Positions 45,211-54,982 are shown, counted from the stretch's first letter. The stretch: 64,000 nucleotides of DNA from Thiomicrorhabdus chilensis DSM 12352 (GCF_000483485.1 NZ_KI519609.1:479026-543025); one strand, 5' to 3'. Program-made: numbers and translations. The notes: generated by a model not told the origin, from the letters alone.

Positions 45211-45264
45211 ATTTGACGCCGGGTGAGATTTTGAATGTGTGAGTCACCAAGCAAAAAAGCGGTG

Positions 45265-47208
45265 TTAGGTTTCACCCATGACTTGAGCCTCAAGAAGTTC
45301 CCAACGTTCAAATGCGTTTTCCAGTTCGGCTTCTTTGTCCGCCAATTGTTTCAGCGTCGCTTGCACCTTGACCTCGTCCTGCTGATAAAAATCGGGCTGG
45401 TTCATCTGTTCGCTCAAAGATTCCAGTGCCTGTTCCAATTCCTCAATCAAACCCGGTAAAGCATCGTATTCGCGCTGGTCTTTATAGCTGAGTTTCTTGG
45501 GTTTGCTGGTCGAGGTTTTAGCCGCCTGATTTTCAGCAGGCCTGTCGGTTTTGCTTTGGGTTTTTGATTGAGTCTGGTTTTTGCTTGGTTCCTGTTTAGC
45601 GGATTCCGAGAAATCCGGACGCTGGCGCAACCAGTCGTCGTATCCACCGACGTATTCGTTGACGATGCCTGGTGCGTCAAACACGATGGAGCTGGTGACC
45701 ACGTTGTTCAAGAAGGCGCGGTCGTGACTGACGATGAGCACGGTGCCTTTGTAATCCAACAGCAATTCTTCAAGCAGCTCCAGGGTTTCCACGTCCAAGT
45801 CGTTGGTGGGCTCATCGAGCACCAGTAGGTTGGACGGCTTGGCGAATACACGAGCCAGCAGCAGACGGTTGCGTTCGCCTCCGGAAAGCGCCTTCACCGG
45901 CTGACGGGCACGGTCGGGGGTGAACAGGAAATCGCCCAGATAACCGATGATGTGTTTGCGCACGCCGTTGATTTCAACGTAATCGCTTTCCGAAATCACG
46001 CTTTCGGCCACTGTTTTGTTTTCATCCAGCTGTGCGCGATGCTGGTCAAAGTAGGCGATGTCGATGTTGGTGCCGAGTTTGACCGTGCCGTGTGTCGGTT
46101 GCAGTTTGTCCAGAATCAATGCCAGCAGGGTGGATTTGCCGCAGCCGTTTTCACCAATGATGCCGACCTTGTCTCCACGCAGAATGGTGCTGGAAAAATC
46201 GGTGACGATGATACGGTTTTCAAAGTTGAAACTCAGGTCTTTGATTTCGATGACCTGTTTGCCGGAGGTGACCGCCGTATTCAACTGCAGGTTGGCTTTG
46301 CCTTGCTGGCTGCGACGCGCACTGTGTTCCGAACGCAACTTCTCCAAGGCGCGAACACGGCCTTCGTTGCGGGTTCGGCGTGCCTTGATGCCCTGGCGAA
46401 TCCAGGTCTCTTCCTGTGCCAGTTTCTTGTCGAATTCGGCGTTCTGTTTGGCTTCGGCTTCTAGCTGTTCGGCTTTGCGCTCCAGGTAGGTGTGGTAATC
46501 GCATTCCCAGTTGGAGAGTCTGCCGCGATCGAGTTCGACGATGCGCGTCGCCAGAGATTGCAAAAAGGCACGGTCGTGGGTGATGAACACCAGGCTGCAG
46601 CGGATGGTCTTGAGAAAGCCTTCAAGCCATTGAATCGACGGAATGTCCAAGTGGTTGGTCGGTTCGTCCAGCAGCAGAATGTCCGGTTCCTGAACCAAGG
46701 CCTGCGCTAAAAGTACGCGGCGTTTCATGCCCCCGGAGAGATTGGAGAATTCGGCTTCACCCGGCAGGCCGAGTTTGGAGATGATGGTTTCCACCCGCTG
46801 TTTGAGTTCCCAGCCGTTTTGATTGTCGATCTGCTGCTGTACTTGCGTGAACTCCTCCATCAAAGCTTCGGAATAGTCGTTTTCCATCTCCAGGCTAATC
46901 TGGTGAAAACGTTCGATCAGGGGGCCGGCGTTGCCCAGGCCGCTGGAAATCACATGGAAGACGCTGCCGGTGGTGTCGTGCGGCACTTCCTGTTGCAATT
47001 TGGCGATTTTAAGGCCGTCTTGCAGAATGCGGCTGCCGCCGTCGGGCTGAATTTGGCCTTCAATGACTTTGAGCAGGGTGGATTTTCCTTCGCCGTTACG
47101 GCCCACGATACAGACCCGTTCGTTGGGTTCAATCTGCAGGCTGGCTTTGTTCAGTAAGGGCGCGGAGCCGAAACTCAAGGTGATGTCGCGTAGAAACAGT
47201 AGGGCCAT
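45265..47208 (-). CDS. uup: ABC-F ATPase Uup
   Basis: 647 residues with two ABC domains, each with Walker A (GRNGEGKSTLL near 36; GENGCGKSTLL near 350) and LSGG signature (NLSGGMKRRVLLAQ; ALSGGERNRLLLAR), and a charged arm between them. The C-terminal Uup coiled coil (about 565-640, GLIEELEQALESLSEQMNQ) follows a low-complexity linker. It has no TM domain; ABC-F proteins bind ribosomes, and Uup also binds branched DNA. An AAGGA site precedes the ATG; the linker carries an octamer at 45537. Confidence 0.94.
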   Translation of the reverse strand: MALLFLRDITLSFGSAPLLNKASLQIEPNERVCIVGRNGEGKSTLLKVIEGQIQPDGGSRILQDGLKIAKLQQEVPHDTTGSVFHVISSGLGNAGPLIERFHQISLEMENDYSEALMEEFTQVQQQIDNQNGWELKQRVETIISKLGLPGEAEFSNLSGGMKRRVLLAQALVQEPDILLLDEPTNHLDIPSIQWLEGFLKTIRCSLVFITHDRAFLQSLATRIVELDRGRLSNWECDYHTYLERKAEQLEAEAKQNAEFDKKLAQEETWIRQGIKARRTRNEGRVRALEKLRSEHSARRSQQGKANLQLNTAVTSGKQVIEIKDLSFNFENRIIVTDFSSTILRGDKVGIIGENGCGKSTLLALILDKLQPTHGTVKLGTNIDIAYFDQHRAQLDENKTVAESVISESDYVEINGVRKHIIGYLGDFLFTPDRARQPVKALSGGERNRLLLARVFAKPSNLLVLDEPTNDLDVETLELLEELLLDYKGTVLIVSHDRAFLNNVVTSSIVFDAPGIVNEYVGGYDDWLRQRPDFSESAKQEPSKNQTQSKTQSKTDRPAENQAAKTSTSKPKKLSYKDQREYDALPGLIEELEQALESLSEQMNQPDFYQQDEVKVQATLKQLADKEAELENAFERWELLEAQVMGET

Positions 47209-47318
47209 TGAAATCCTTTAAGCACTCTCTAAGTCGGGTTGAAATGAATTGGGTAGATTATACCTTGTGTAACGTTCAGGTGGATTTGTTGTATTTGTCC
47301 GATGAGCTTTATTTTGCA

Positions 47319-47326
47319 CAGGCCTG
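47319..47326. repeat. CAGGCCTG between the spermidine-synthase-like gene and uup
   Basis: The octamer with TTTTGCA on the left and CTCAGTTTT on the right, immediately after the leftward gene's stop codon. The flanks only partly pair. Confidence 0.6.
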
Positions 47327-47327
47327 C

Positions 47328-48044
47328 TCAGTTTTGTTCGACCGCCAGCAGCAGATTGTCGCTGGATTCGATATTGTAGCGGGTTTGGCGCAGGTTTTTG
47401 TGGTTGGCGACCAGGTTTTGCCAGTGATTGAGAATCTGTCCGCTGGCTTTGGTGGGTTTCAGGGGGTCGCTTGCATGATGGCGCATCTGGTTCCATAAAT
47501 TGAAAATCAACAGGCCTGGTGTGTTGAGTTGGCTCAGCAGATTTAACTGAAAGTTTTCGGCGCTGAAATCGGCGGGGATGCCGTGGCTATCGAACAGGTC
47601 CACAATCACCGCATCGTAGGCAAAATCGTTGTCGGTGACAAATTCCAAGGCGTCTTCCTGCAGGGTCTCAATTTCCGCCACATCGGGCAGCTGAAAAAAC
47701 CGGTAGGCGCAGTCGATGACGGTTTGACGCAGTTCCACCACGGTCATCTGCAAATTGGGCAGGGTGTGGTAGAGATGGTGCGCCATGCTGCCGCCACCAA
47801 GTCCAAGCATGAGCACGCGAAAGTCGGGGTGCGAATCCTTGGAGGAACAACGTTCGGAAAATTTGAGCAGCAGGTCGATGATTTTTTGCTGGTATTCAAA
47901 GTTCAGGGTCATCGGAGCCTTGAGGTAAAAGCAGCTTTGTTCCACCGGCGAATCGAAATAGAGTTTGCGGGTGGTGCGGTTTTCCACGACTTTGATGGGG
48001 CCGAATTCGTCCTCGGCGCTGAAAATGGTAAATCCGTTGTACAT
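47328..48044 (-). CDS. spermidine-synthase-like (fused-fold) methyltransferase-type protein
   Basis: 238 residues from the ATG at 48044 (GGAG upstream); the frame extends to 48077. VLMLGLGGGSMAHHLYHTLP (SAM/dcSAM motif I), MTVVELRQTVIDCAYRFFQL and EDALEFV...YDAVIVDLFDS match the SpeE-fold. The short N-terminal beta region and loss of the full SpeE gatekeeper set leave it open whether it transfers aminopropyl groups. It overlaps no gene but is 14 bp from the thioredoxin-like gene. Confidence 0.8.
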   Translation of the reverse strand: MYNGFTIFSAEDEFGPIKVVENRTTRKLYFDSPVEQSCFYLKAPMTLNFEYQQKIIDLLLKFSERCSSKDSHPDFRVLMLGLGGGSMAHHLYHTLPNLQMTVVELRQTVIDCAYRFFQLPDVAEIETLQEDALEFVTDNDFAYDAVIVDLFDSHGIPADFSAENFQLNLLSQLNTPGLLIFNLWNQMRHHASDPLKPTKASGQILNHWQNLVANHKNLRQTRYNIESSDNLLLAVEQN

Positions 48045-48058
48045 AAAACTCCGTGTGT

Positions 48059-48592
48059 TTACAGTCCCGCCCACCATAGGCGCAGGCGCAGGCCGATTTC
48101 ACTGGTGAAGCCGACTTCGACAAATTCGATTTGACCGTTTGGGCCGACAATGAAGTCGGCCGGCACCGCTTTGGCTCCGAACTGCTGCATCAAGCTGCCG
48201 TCAAAATCGTTGACGATGAGTTGCGGGTTGAGCTCATTTTGCAGGGCGTAGGCCAGCAATAGATCGTCGTCACCGGATTGGGTGGCGATGTTGATGACAC
48301 GGTAATCTTCGGCGACCGATTCGACACTGCCTTTGGTGATGTCGCAGATCGGACACCAGGTGGCCCAGATGTGAATCAGGTACGGCTCTTGCAAATCGTG
48401 CAGGGAGACGGTTTCTCCGCTGATGCTTTCTAGCTGGATGTCGGGCACTTGTCCTTGTATTACGTCACCTTGCATGAAAGGGCGTAAACTCAGATAGGCG
48501 ATGACAAAGACCAGCACGGTCAGGCTGTTTTTGACCCAGCTTTTTTGCCAAAACGTAGGGGAGGACTGCTGGTTTTCGGGTGATTCCTTCAT
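48059..48592 (-). CDS. membrane-anchored thioredoxin-like protein (TlpA/ScsD type)
   Basis: 177 residues. One N-terminal TM helix (about 23-40, SLTVLVFVIAYLSLRPFM) places a thioredoxin fold in the periplasm. Active site WATWCPICDITKGSVE (CPIC, near residue 82-85) and cis-Pro AVPADFIVG. Similar to ScsD-like disulfide oxidoreductases linked to copper tolerance in some bacteria; its partner here is unknown. Confidence 0.88.
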   Translation of the reverse strand: MKESPENQQSSPTFWQKSWVKNSLTVLVFVIAYLSLRPFMQGDVIQGQVPDIQLESISGETVSLHDLQEPYLIHIWATWCPICDITKGSVESVAEDYRVINIATQSGDDDLLLAYALQNELNPQLIVNDFDGSLMQQFGAKAVPADFIVGPNGQIEFVEVGFTSEIGLRLRLWWAGL

Positions 48593-48799
48593 ACTCTGAA
48601 CTCGCTTTCGGGTTTTGATTTAAGGCCAAAGGTGCGCTATTCTGCTCGGTTGGTTGCGGAGTCCGGCGCAGCTGACATCGGATGCAAGACATTATAGAGG
48701 GTTTGAGGCTCTGATGTGGTGATGAAATGGATTGGAATGAAAAGCGTCAGGCTTTTGTTCATGAACCAGGTTGATTAAGACGTTCAAAGAGGAAAGGGT

Positions 48800-49429
48800 A
48801 TGCAGGCAGAGTTTTGGCACAAAATGTGGGACAGCGGCGTGGTCGGGTTTCATCAGACGGAAATCAATGCCTTTTTACAGCAGCACTGGAGCCGTCTCGA
48901 TTTGAAAGGCGATGAGACGGTACTGGTGCCGCTTTGCGGCAAATCTTTGGATATGCTTTGGTTAAAAGAGCAAGGGCATGAAGTCTTGGGGGTGGAGCTC
49001 AGTCAAAAGGCGTTGGATGAATTTTTGAGCGAAAACCATATTGAGGCGCAGCCGGTTCAGCATGAGCGTTTTTGCGGGTATGAACTGGGTGCGATGACTT
49101 TATTGTGTGGTGATTTCTTTGACCTCAGTCGGGCGGATTGCACCTCCGTCAAGGCAGTGTATGATCGCGCTGCGATTGTGGCTTTGCCGAAGACCATGCG
49201 CCGCGCCTATGCCGACCATCTTCAGGCGATCTTACCTGAGGGAACTGTGTGTTTGATGGTGACCATGGAGTATGACGAATCCGAACTTTCGGGACCGCCT
49301 TTTTCGGTTTCTGAAAACGAAATTCACGAGCTGTTTGCAGCCTGCTGTGAGGTGAGAAAAGTCTCCGAACAGGGCTTTAATCGAAAAGGCGTTGAGGCCA
49401 TTGAAAAAGTGTATGTGATTCGGTTTTGA
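48800..49429 (+). CDS. tpm: thiopurine S-methyltransferase family protein
   Basis: 209 residues. MQAEFWHKMWDSGVVGFHQT, VLVPLCGKSLDMLWLKEQGH, VLGVELSQKAL and VYDRAAIVALPKTMRRAYAD are TPMT signatures. Bacterial members methylate selenium, tellurium and thiol compounds with SAM. AGAGGAAAG serves as SD. It converges on yrfG across a CAGGCCTG element (49431). Confidence 0.95.
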   Translation: MQAEFWHKMWDSGVVGFHQTEINAFLQQHWSRLDLKGDETVLVPLCGKSLDMLWLKEQGHEVLGVELSQKALDEFLSENHIEAQPVQHERFCGYELGAMTLLCGDFFDLSRADCTSVKAVYDRAAIVALPKTMRRAYADHLQAILPEGTVCLMVTMEYDESELSGPPFSVSENEIHELFAACCEVRKVSEQGFNRKGVEAIEKVYVIRF

Positions 49430-49430
49430 A

Positions 49431-49438
49431 CAGGCCTG
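49431..49438. repeat. CAGGCCTG between convergent tpm and yrfG
   Basis: Located one base after the tpm stop codon, with TTTTGAA to the left and CCGGTTTTC to the right; a partial palindrome. Confidence 0.6.
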
Positions 49439-49504
49439 CCGGTTTTCGGCATCATTGAGTTGGCGAAAAACCGGGGATAAAGTAAGTGGCGCTTAAAACG
49501 TCAC

Positions 49505-50167
49505 TTAAAGCGGTGTAATCTCTTTGAAACTTTCAAAATGTTCGAAACCCTGAGGATCGACCTTGTCGAGTTTGGGGCTCACGTGGGTGGCGCACAACAG
49601 GAATTCGATGCCGTATTGCTGGGCGGTGTCGAGCGCGTGCAGGTTATCGTCGATCAGCAGGGTGTGTTTGGGGTCGTAGGGCTGTACGGTCTGGATTTCC
49701 GACCAGATACGGATGTCTTCTTTGGGAGTTCCGAAATCGTGGGCTGAAATCAGGTGGTCGAAATACTGGCCGATCTCGGTCATTTCCAGTTTGATCGCCA
49801 AGCTGTCGCGGTGGGCATTGGTGACCATGATGACGTGTTTGCCCATCTGTTTGAGTTTGGCCAAAAAGTCGATGACGTCCGGATGTGCCTGAATCAAATG
49901 TTTGAGTTCGCGTTTGAGTTCGGCAATCGGCAATTGCAGCGTATCGCTCCAGTAATCCAGACAGTACCAGTTAAGCGTGCCTTGTTGATCCTGGATTTTA
50001 CTATGGATGATTTCACTGGCCTGTTTTAACGTCAGTGCGTTTTTCTCGGCGTAGGCTTGCGGTAGGTATTCCATCCAGAAGTGCCAGTCAAAGTGCAAGT
50101 CCAGCAGGGTTCCATCCATGTCCAATAACACGGTATCAATTTTTGACCAGTCCAGTTTGGGATTCAT
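49505..50167 (-). CDS. yrfG: HAD-family GMP/IMP 5'-nucleotidase YrfG
   Basis: 220 residues from the ATG at 50167, which aligns with the E. coli start; an ATG at 50179 is possible. HAD motif I IDTVLLDMDGTLLDLHFDW, motif II MVTNAHRDSLAIKL and motif IV HTLLIDDNLHALDTA. It dephosphorylates purine nucleotides. Divergent from nudE with only a short gap, as in E. coli where yrfG and nudE are neighbours. Confidence 0.92.
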   Translation of the reverse strand: MNPKLDWSKIDTVLLDMDGTLLDLHFDWHFWMEYLPQAYAEKNALTLKQASEIIHSKIQDQQGTLNWYCLDYWSDTLQLPIAELKRELKHLIQAHPDVIDFLAKLKQMGKHVIMVTNAHRDSLAIKLEMTEIGQYFDHLISAHDFGTPKEDIRIWSEIQTVQPYDPKHTLLIDDNLHALDTAQQYGIEFLLCATHVSPKLDKVDPQGFEHFESFKEITPL

Positions 50168-50190
50168 TGGCAATCTCATTTCCTTGGCGT

Positions 50191-50793
50191 ATGATGCTGT
50201 TTATGAAAAAAATATCTGACAAAGACGAATCCGGTTCGTCCTCCCCTGCTGCTTCTCCCACAGTCCTGTCTCAAGACATCGTGGCTCAGTCTCGCATTTT
50301 TACCGTCGAGTCTCAAGCCCTGCAGTTTGCAAATGGCACCGAGGTGATTTATGAACGTCTATTGGGCAATCCGCACGGCGCAGTGTTGATTATACCCATG
50401 CTGGACAGTGAGACCATGTTACTGATTCGTGAATTCTGCATCGGAGTAGGTCGTTATGAACTGGGCTTTCCCAAAGGCAAGATCGATCCGGGTGAGACTT
50501 GGAAAGAAGCCGCCTTGCGTGAAAGTCAGGAAGAGGTTGGTCATTTGCCCAGTGACGTCCGTCTGTTGGATTCGGTGAGCCTGGCGGCGGGTTATATGAC
50601 GCATCAGACCCATATTGTGCTGGCGACTGGCTTAAACCATGAACCTGCTGAAGGGGATGAACCCGAACCTTTGGAAGTGGTGCCGTGGAAATTGCGCGAT
50701 TGGCCGGCTTTGTTGCAACACCCGGATTTCAGCGAGGGGCGCGCTTATGCGGCTTTGATGTTGGTATTGCAAGAGATGGGGCATATTGGATGA
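50191..50793 (+). CDS. nudE: ADP-compounds Nudix hydrolase NudE
   Basis: 200 residues if the ATG at 50191 is used; 50203 is also possible and neither has a clear SD. ARSRIFTVESQALQF-like start, RYELGFPKGKIDPGETWKEA then ALRESQEEVGHLP form the Nudix box (GX5EX7REUXEEXGU), and AEGDEPEPLEVVPWKL is NudE-specific. Cleaves ADP-ribose, NADH and Ap-compounds. Its stop overlaps cysQ (ATGA). Confidence 0.92.
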   Translation: MMLFMKKISDKDESGSSSPAASPTVLSQDIVAQSRIFTVESQALQFANGTEVIYERLLGNPHGAVLIIPMLDSETMLLIREFCIGVGRYELGFPKGKIDPGETWKEAALRESQEEVGHLPSDVRLLDSVSLAAGYMTHQTHIVLATGLNHEPAEGDEPEPLEVVPWKLRDWPALLQHPDFSEGRAYAALMLVLQEMGHIG

Positions 50794-51635
50794 ATGCCAA
50801 GAATGAGCAGGCCTGGTTGCAACAAGTGTGTCGCATTGCGGTGCAGGCCGGTGAGCGGATTTTAAGCGTTTATTTTGCGGCCGAACCCGCTAAGGTGGAG
50901 CAGAAGTCCGATGGTACGCCGGTCACGTTGGCGGATAAAGAGGCGGATGAATTGATTTCCGAAGCGTTGCGCATTATGACTCCGGACATTCCTTTGGTGA
51001 CCGAAGAGAGTATCGAAACGATCCCGTTTGAGAATCGGCAGGCCTGGTCGCGCTTCTGGTTGGTGGACCCGTTGGATGGCACCAAGGAGTTCATTGAACG
51101 CACCGGGGAGTTCAGTGTCAATATCGCATTGGTAGCCGAGGGCAAGCCGGTTCTGGGGGTGGTCTATGTGCCGGTCACGAGGATATTGTATTGCGCCATG
51201 GCAGGTCTGGGAGCCTATAAAAACCGGGTTCCGGAAAATCCAGATTTGCAATTCTGGCAGGCCTGTATGCGGCCCGAATCGCGCATTTTCTCTCAAAGAT
51301 TGGATTCACAACAGCCGATTCGGGTGGCGGTGAGTCGCCGACACGGAGGCTCGGTGAAACAGTTCATGCAGGCTTTGGGGTCGGTGGAAACGGTTAAAAT
51401 GGGATCGGCCATCAAAACCTGTCTGGTGGCCGAAGGGGCTGCCGATGTCTATCCGCGCTTTGGGCCGACTTCTTTGTGGGATACTGCCGCCGCTCAATGC
51501 GTGGTGGAAGAAGCGGGCGGAAAGCTGCTCGACAAGCAGGGACTTGCCTTGACTTATCAGCAGTCTGAATCGCTGCTCAATCCTCATTTCATGGTGATTG
51601 GCGATACCAATTATCCTTGGCCGGATTTTCCGTAG
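50790..51635 (+). CDS. cysQ: 3'(2'),5'-bisphosphate nucleotidase CysQ
   Basis: 281 residues. Overlaps nudE by 4 bp. Inositol-monophosphatase fold: SDGTPVTLADKEADELISEA, PLVTEESIETIPFENR, WLVDPLDGTKEFIERTGEFS (metal DPLDGT) and TSLWDTAAAQCVVEEAGGKL. It hydrolyses PAP formed by sulfate assimilation and sulfonation. Three CAGGCCTG octamers lie inside (50808, 51039, 51258), two of them encoding Gln-Ala-Trp and one Gln-Ala-Cys. Confidence 0.95.
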   Translation: MNAKNEQAWLQQVCRIAVQAGERILSVYFAAEPAKVEQKSDGTPVTLADKEADELISEALRIMTPDIPLVTEESIETIPFENRQAWSRFWLVDPLDGTKEFIERTGEFSVNIALVAEGKPVLGVVYVPVTRILYCAMAGLGAYKNRVPENPDLQFWQACMRPESRIFSQRLDSQQPIRVAVSRRHGGSVKQFMQALGSVETVKMGSAIKTCLVAEGAADVYPRFGPTSLWDTAAAQCVVEEAGGKLLDKQGLALTYQQSESLLNPHFMVIGDTNYPWPDFP

Positions 51636-51687
51636 TCAGGCCATTATCGGCATTATCCATGCGTCGCCATTTATCAGTTGGCAAACT

Positions 51688-52524
51688 TCAGAAGAGCAAT
51701 TCTTTGACATTGACTTGAATGTCGTGCAGCTGTTCGTCGCTCAATTCTAAAATCGCTTGGCATTCCTCATAAATTGAGTCGGCTTCTGCCGACGGCTGTT
51801 TGGCGTGTTTCTGTTTAATAGAGATGGCATGCGCCATTTCGATAATCGCGATGTAGTGTCTGAGTTTTTCATTTTTGATGGAGTGGAGATTGGGTTCGTG
51901 ATGCAGCAGAATGCTCTGGCTGATGAAGTTGGAAATCCGCCAAGATTTGGCGATGACGTATCCTAATGCGGAATGGGTGGTGCCGAATTCGGCATATTCC
52001 AGTTTATGTGAAGTGTAGTGGTCTACCAGTTTACCGACAAAAGTTTGTCCGTAGACGTTGTCCAGTTCACTCAAGGCAAATGAGCCGATGTCGTGCATCA
52101 ACCCCAGAAGATAAGCTTCATCGACACTCATAAAGCGGCTGAATCGGGCGATTTCAGCGCTGATGATGGCAATGTTTTGGCTGTGGTAACTGAGCCCTTT
52201 GATTTGGGGGTTATTCAGCAGTTTCTTAACATAGATCGATAAAATGAAGTTTTTGAGTTGTTTATTGCCCAATCGATAGATGGCGCTGTCGATGTCTTTG
52301 ATTTGGATGTGGCTACGGCTCGACAGAGTCGGCAAGTTTGCCAAGCAAATCAGTTCGCCCGCCAGAAAAGGATTGGAGGAGATCAGGCGTTTGACTTCCT
52401 GAGGGTCGGGCATATCACTCTTGTTAAAAAGGGTTTGCAGGTCGAGCACCTCTTTAGGCAGTAAAGGAATCTCAATTTTGTTTAGAAGCTGTTCGGCGAC
52501 GTCAATTTGATTTTTGAAACTCAT
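51688..52524 (-). CDS. HDOD-domain protein
   Basis: 278 residues. IEIPLLPKEVLDLQTLFNKS, EVKRLISSNPFLAGELICLA, LLGLMHDIGSFALSEL and SQSILLHHEPNLHS follow the HDOD fold. It retains an HD pair (LMHDIGS), unlike typical HDOD proteins, but no GYP motif. Paralogous in plan to the protein at 24180. Monocistronic between cysQ and nrdA; SD not evident. Confidence 0.85.
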   Translation of the reverse strand: MSFKNQIDVAEQLLNKIEIPLLPKEVLDLQTLFNKSDMPDPQEVKRLISSNPFLAGELICLANLPTLSSRSHIQIKDIDSAIYRLGNKQLKNFILSIYVKKLLNNPQIKGLSYHSQNIAIISAEIARFSRFMSVDEAYLLGLMHDIGSFALSELDNVYGQTFVGKLVDHYTSHKLEYAEFGTTHSALGYVIAKSWRISNFISQSILLHHEPNLHSIKNEKLRHYIAIIEMAHAISIKQKHAKQPSAEADSIYEECQAILELSDEQLHDIQVNVKELLF

Positions 52525-52640
52525 ATTTTTTTATTGGCTCTTGGTGCACACTGATTTTAGGTTCTGCAAACGGGTTATATAAGTTTTCATTATAGATTTT
52601 TTGACGTAAAAGAATGTATAGAAGTTGTCAGCTAGGGGGC

Positions 52641-52673
52641 AAAAAAAAGCCCCTGAAATTTAATGGGGCTTTT
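52641..52673 (-). terminator. terminator of nrdA
   Basis: On the minus strand AAAAGCCCC, 11-nt loop, GGGGCTTTTTTTT: a perfect stem and long U-tract 27 bp after the nrdA stop. Confidence 0.88.
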
Positions 52674-52699
52674 GAGGGTTTATCTGTATGGCTTTAGAC

Positions 52700-54967
52700 T
52701 TACAGCTTGCAAGCTCCGCCTGCGCAACCGTCGTCTTCCTGGTTGTCATCCGCGCCGTCTCGGGTGTTATGATAATACAGGGTTTTTAGCCCCATTTTGT
52801 AGGCGTACAACAAGTCTTGCAGAACCAGTTTGATTGGCACTCTGTCCTCATCAAAACGTGCCGGATCGTAGTTGGTGTTGGCGGAAATCGCCTGATCGAC
52901 AAATTTTTGCATGATGCCCACTAACTGCAGATAGCCACGGTTGTTCGGAATCTGCCACAACAGCTCGTAATCGTCGCGGTGCTCTTTAAAGCCGGGAACG
53001 ACTTGCTTCAAGATGCCGTCTTTTGAGGCTTTGACTGAGACGTAGCCCCGAGGTGGTTCGATTCCGTTGGTGGAGTTGGTGATTTGAGATGAGGTTTCGC
53101 AGGGCATCAGGGCCGTCAGGGTCGAGTTACGCAAACCGTGCTGCTTGATCTCTTCACGCAGGCTTTCCCAATCTTGATGCAGAGGTTCTTGGCAGACTTC
53201 ATCCAAATCTTTTTTATAGGTGTCAATCGGCAAGATGCCTTGCGCATAAGTGGTGTCATTAAAATATTCGCAGGCTCCCTGTTCCTTGGCCAGATTGTTG
53301 GATGCTTTCAGCAGGTTGTACTGAATCGCTTCAAAGGTGCGATGCATCAGACCGTTGGCGGAACCATCCGAATATTTGGTGTGGTTTTTGGCCAAATAAT
53401 AAGCCATGTTGGTGACACCGACACCTAAAGTGCGTCGTCCCATGCTGGCGCGACGAGCCGCTTCGACCGGATAATCCTGATAATCCAGCAGACAGTCCAA
53501 AGCACGTACGATCAGGTTAGACAGGTGTTCCAGCTCATCCAGGTTGTTCAGCGCCCCCAGGTTAAATGCGGATAAGGTACACAGGGCGATTTCACCGTCA
53601 GGGTCTTCGACCGAGTTGAGCGGTTTGGTCGGCAATGCGATTTCCAGACACAGGTTGGATTGGTGAACCGGCGCTTTGGCAGGATCGAACGGGCTGTGCG
53701 TATTGCAGTGATCGACGTTCTGCACATAGATACGGCCGGTTTGTGCACGTTCCTGAGCGATTTGAGTGAACAAATCCAGGGCTTTGACCGTCTTTTTGCG
53801 AATGCTTTCATCCGCTTCATAAATTTTATAGAGACGGTCGAACTCTTCTTGATCTTCAAAGAACGCATCGTACAGGCCGGGTACGTCGGATGGGCTGAAG
53901 AGGCTGATGTTTCCGCCTTCAATCATGCGTTGATACATCAGCTTGTTGATCTGTACGCCGTAGTCGAGATGACGGGCACGGTTTTCTTCCACCCCGCGGT
54001 TGTTTTTCAATACGACTAGCGATTCCACTTCCAAATGCCAGATCGGGAAGAACAAGGTGGCCGCTCCACCGCGAACCCCACCTTGTGAACAGGATTTAAC
54101 CGCTGTTTGAAAGTGTTTGATAAACGGAATCATACCGGTATGGTAAGCTTCGCCTCCGCGGATTTCACTTCCTAAGGCACGAATGCGGCCCACGTTGACC
54201 CCTATCCCGGCGCGTTGCGACACATATTTCACAATTGAAGAAGAGGTGGCGTTGATGGAGTCCAGAGAGTCCCCGCATTCAATCAATACGCATGAACTGA
54301 ACTGTCGGGTCGGGGTACGCACGCCTGACATGATCGGGGTGGGCAAAGAGAGCTTGAAGAGCGAAGAGGCGTCGTAAAAGTCTTTAACGAACTGCAAGCG
54401 GGTATCGCTTGGGTAATGCGCAAACAGGCACATCGGAATCAGCATGTAGATGAACTGCGGGCTTTCGTAGATTTTGCCGGTTACGCGGTTTTGAACCAGG
54501 TATTTGCCTTCCAGCTGTTTGACCGCGGCATAACTGAAATTCATGTCGCGATCGTGTTGAATGTAACCGTCCAGTTCGTCAATTTCTTGCTTGCTGTAGT
54601 CTTCTAAAATCTGTGAATCATACAGGCCGGTACGCACCATCTTGTTGAGGTGTTCAAACAAGGTCGGTGGCGTGAAACGGTCAAAGGCTTTTTTACGCAG
54701 GTGGAAAATGGCCAGACGTGCGGCAAGATGCTGGTAATCCGGGGCGTTTTCAGAAATCAGGTCGGCGGCCGATTTTACGATGGTTTCGTGAATGTCCGAG
54801 GTGGTGATGCCGTCGTAAAATTGAATGTGAGAACGTAACTCAACCTCGGAAACGGAAACGTTTTCGAGTCCTTCCGAGGCCCATGTAATGACGCGGTGGA
54901 TTTTTTCAAGATCAATGGGTTCTTTGGTTCCGTTACGTTTTGAGACCTGGATGTTCTGATTCGTCAT
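52700..54967 (-). CDS. nrdA: class Ia ribonucleotide reductase alpha subunit NrdA
   Basis: 755 residues. The N-terminal ATP-cone (VSKRNGTKEPIDLEKIHRVI) gives dATP inhibition. The barrel has FSSCVLIECGDSLDSI (redox Cys), NLCLEIALPTKPLN (catalytic Cys of the thiyl radical) and ALMPCETSSQITNSTNGIEP. The C-terminal DDGCAGGACKL carries the shuttle cysteine pair (CxxxxC). Upstream lie a NrdR box pair and DnaA boxes. nrdB is encoded separately at 43879. Confidence 0.98.
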   Translation of the reverse strand: MTNQNIQVSKRNGTKEPIDLEKIHRVITWASEGLENVSVSEVELRSHIQFYDGITTSDIHETIVKSAADLISENAPDYQHLAARLAIFHLRKKAFDRFTPPTLFEHLNKMVRTGLYDSQILEDYSKQEIDELDGYIQHDRDMNFSYAAVKQLEGKYLVQNRVTGKIYESPQFIYMLIPMCLFAHYPSDTRLQFVKDFYDASSLFKLSLPTPIMSGVRTPTRQFSSCVLIECGDSLDSINATSSSIVKYVSQRAGIGVNVGRIRALGSEIRGGEAYHTGMIPFIKHFQTAVKSCSQGGVRGGAATLFFPIWHLEVESLVVLKNNRGVEENRARHLDYGVQINKLMYQRMIEGGNISLFSPSDVPGLYDAFFEDQEEFDRLYKIYEADESIRKKTVKALDLFTQIAQERAQTGRIYVQNVDHCNTHSPFDPAKAPVHQSNLCLEIALPTKPLNSVEDPDGEIALCTLSAFNLGALNNLDELEHLSNLIVRALDCLLDYQDYPVEAARRASMGRRTLGVGVTNMAYYLAKNHTKYSDGSANGLMHRTFEAIQYNLLKASNNLAKEQGACEYFNDTTYAQGILPIDTYKKDLDEVCQEPLHQDWESLREEIKQHGLRNSTLTALMPCETSSQITNSTNGIEPPRGYVSVKASKDGILKQVVPGFKEHRDDYELLWQIPNNRGYLQLVGIMQKFVDQAISANTNYDPARFDEDRVPIKLVLQDLLYAYKMGLKTLYYHNTRDGADDNQEDDGCAGGACKL

Positions 54968-54982
54968 GAGCGTTGTTAAACC

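Noticed and set aside
45084-45311. 75-residue reading frame between nrdB and uup
   Set aside because: It overlaps the uup 3' end and the hairpin region, and has no recognisable features or SD.
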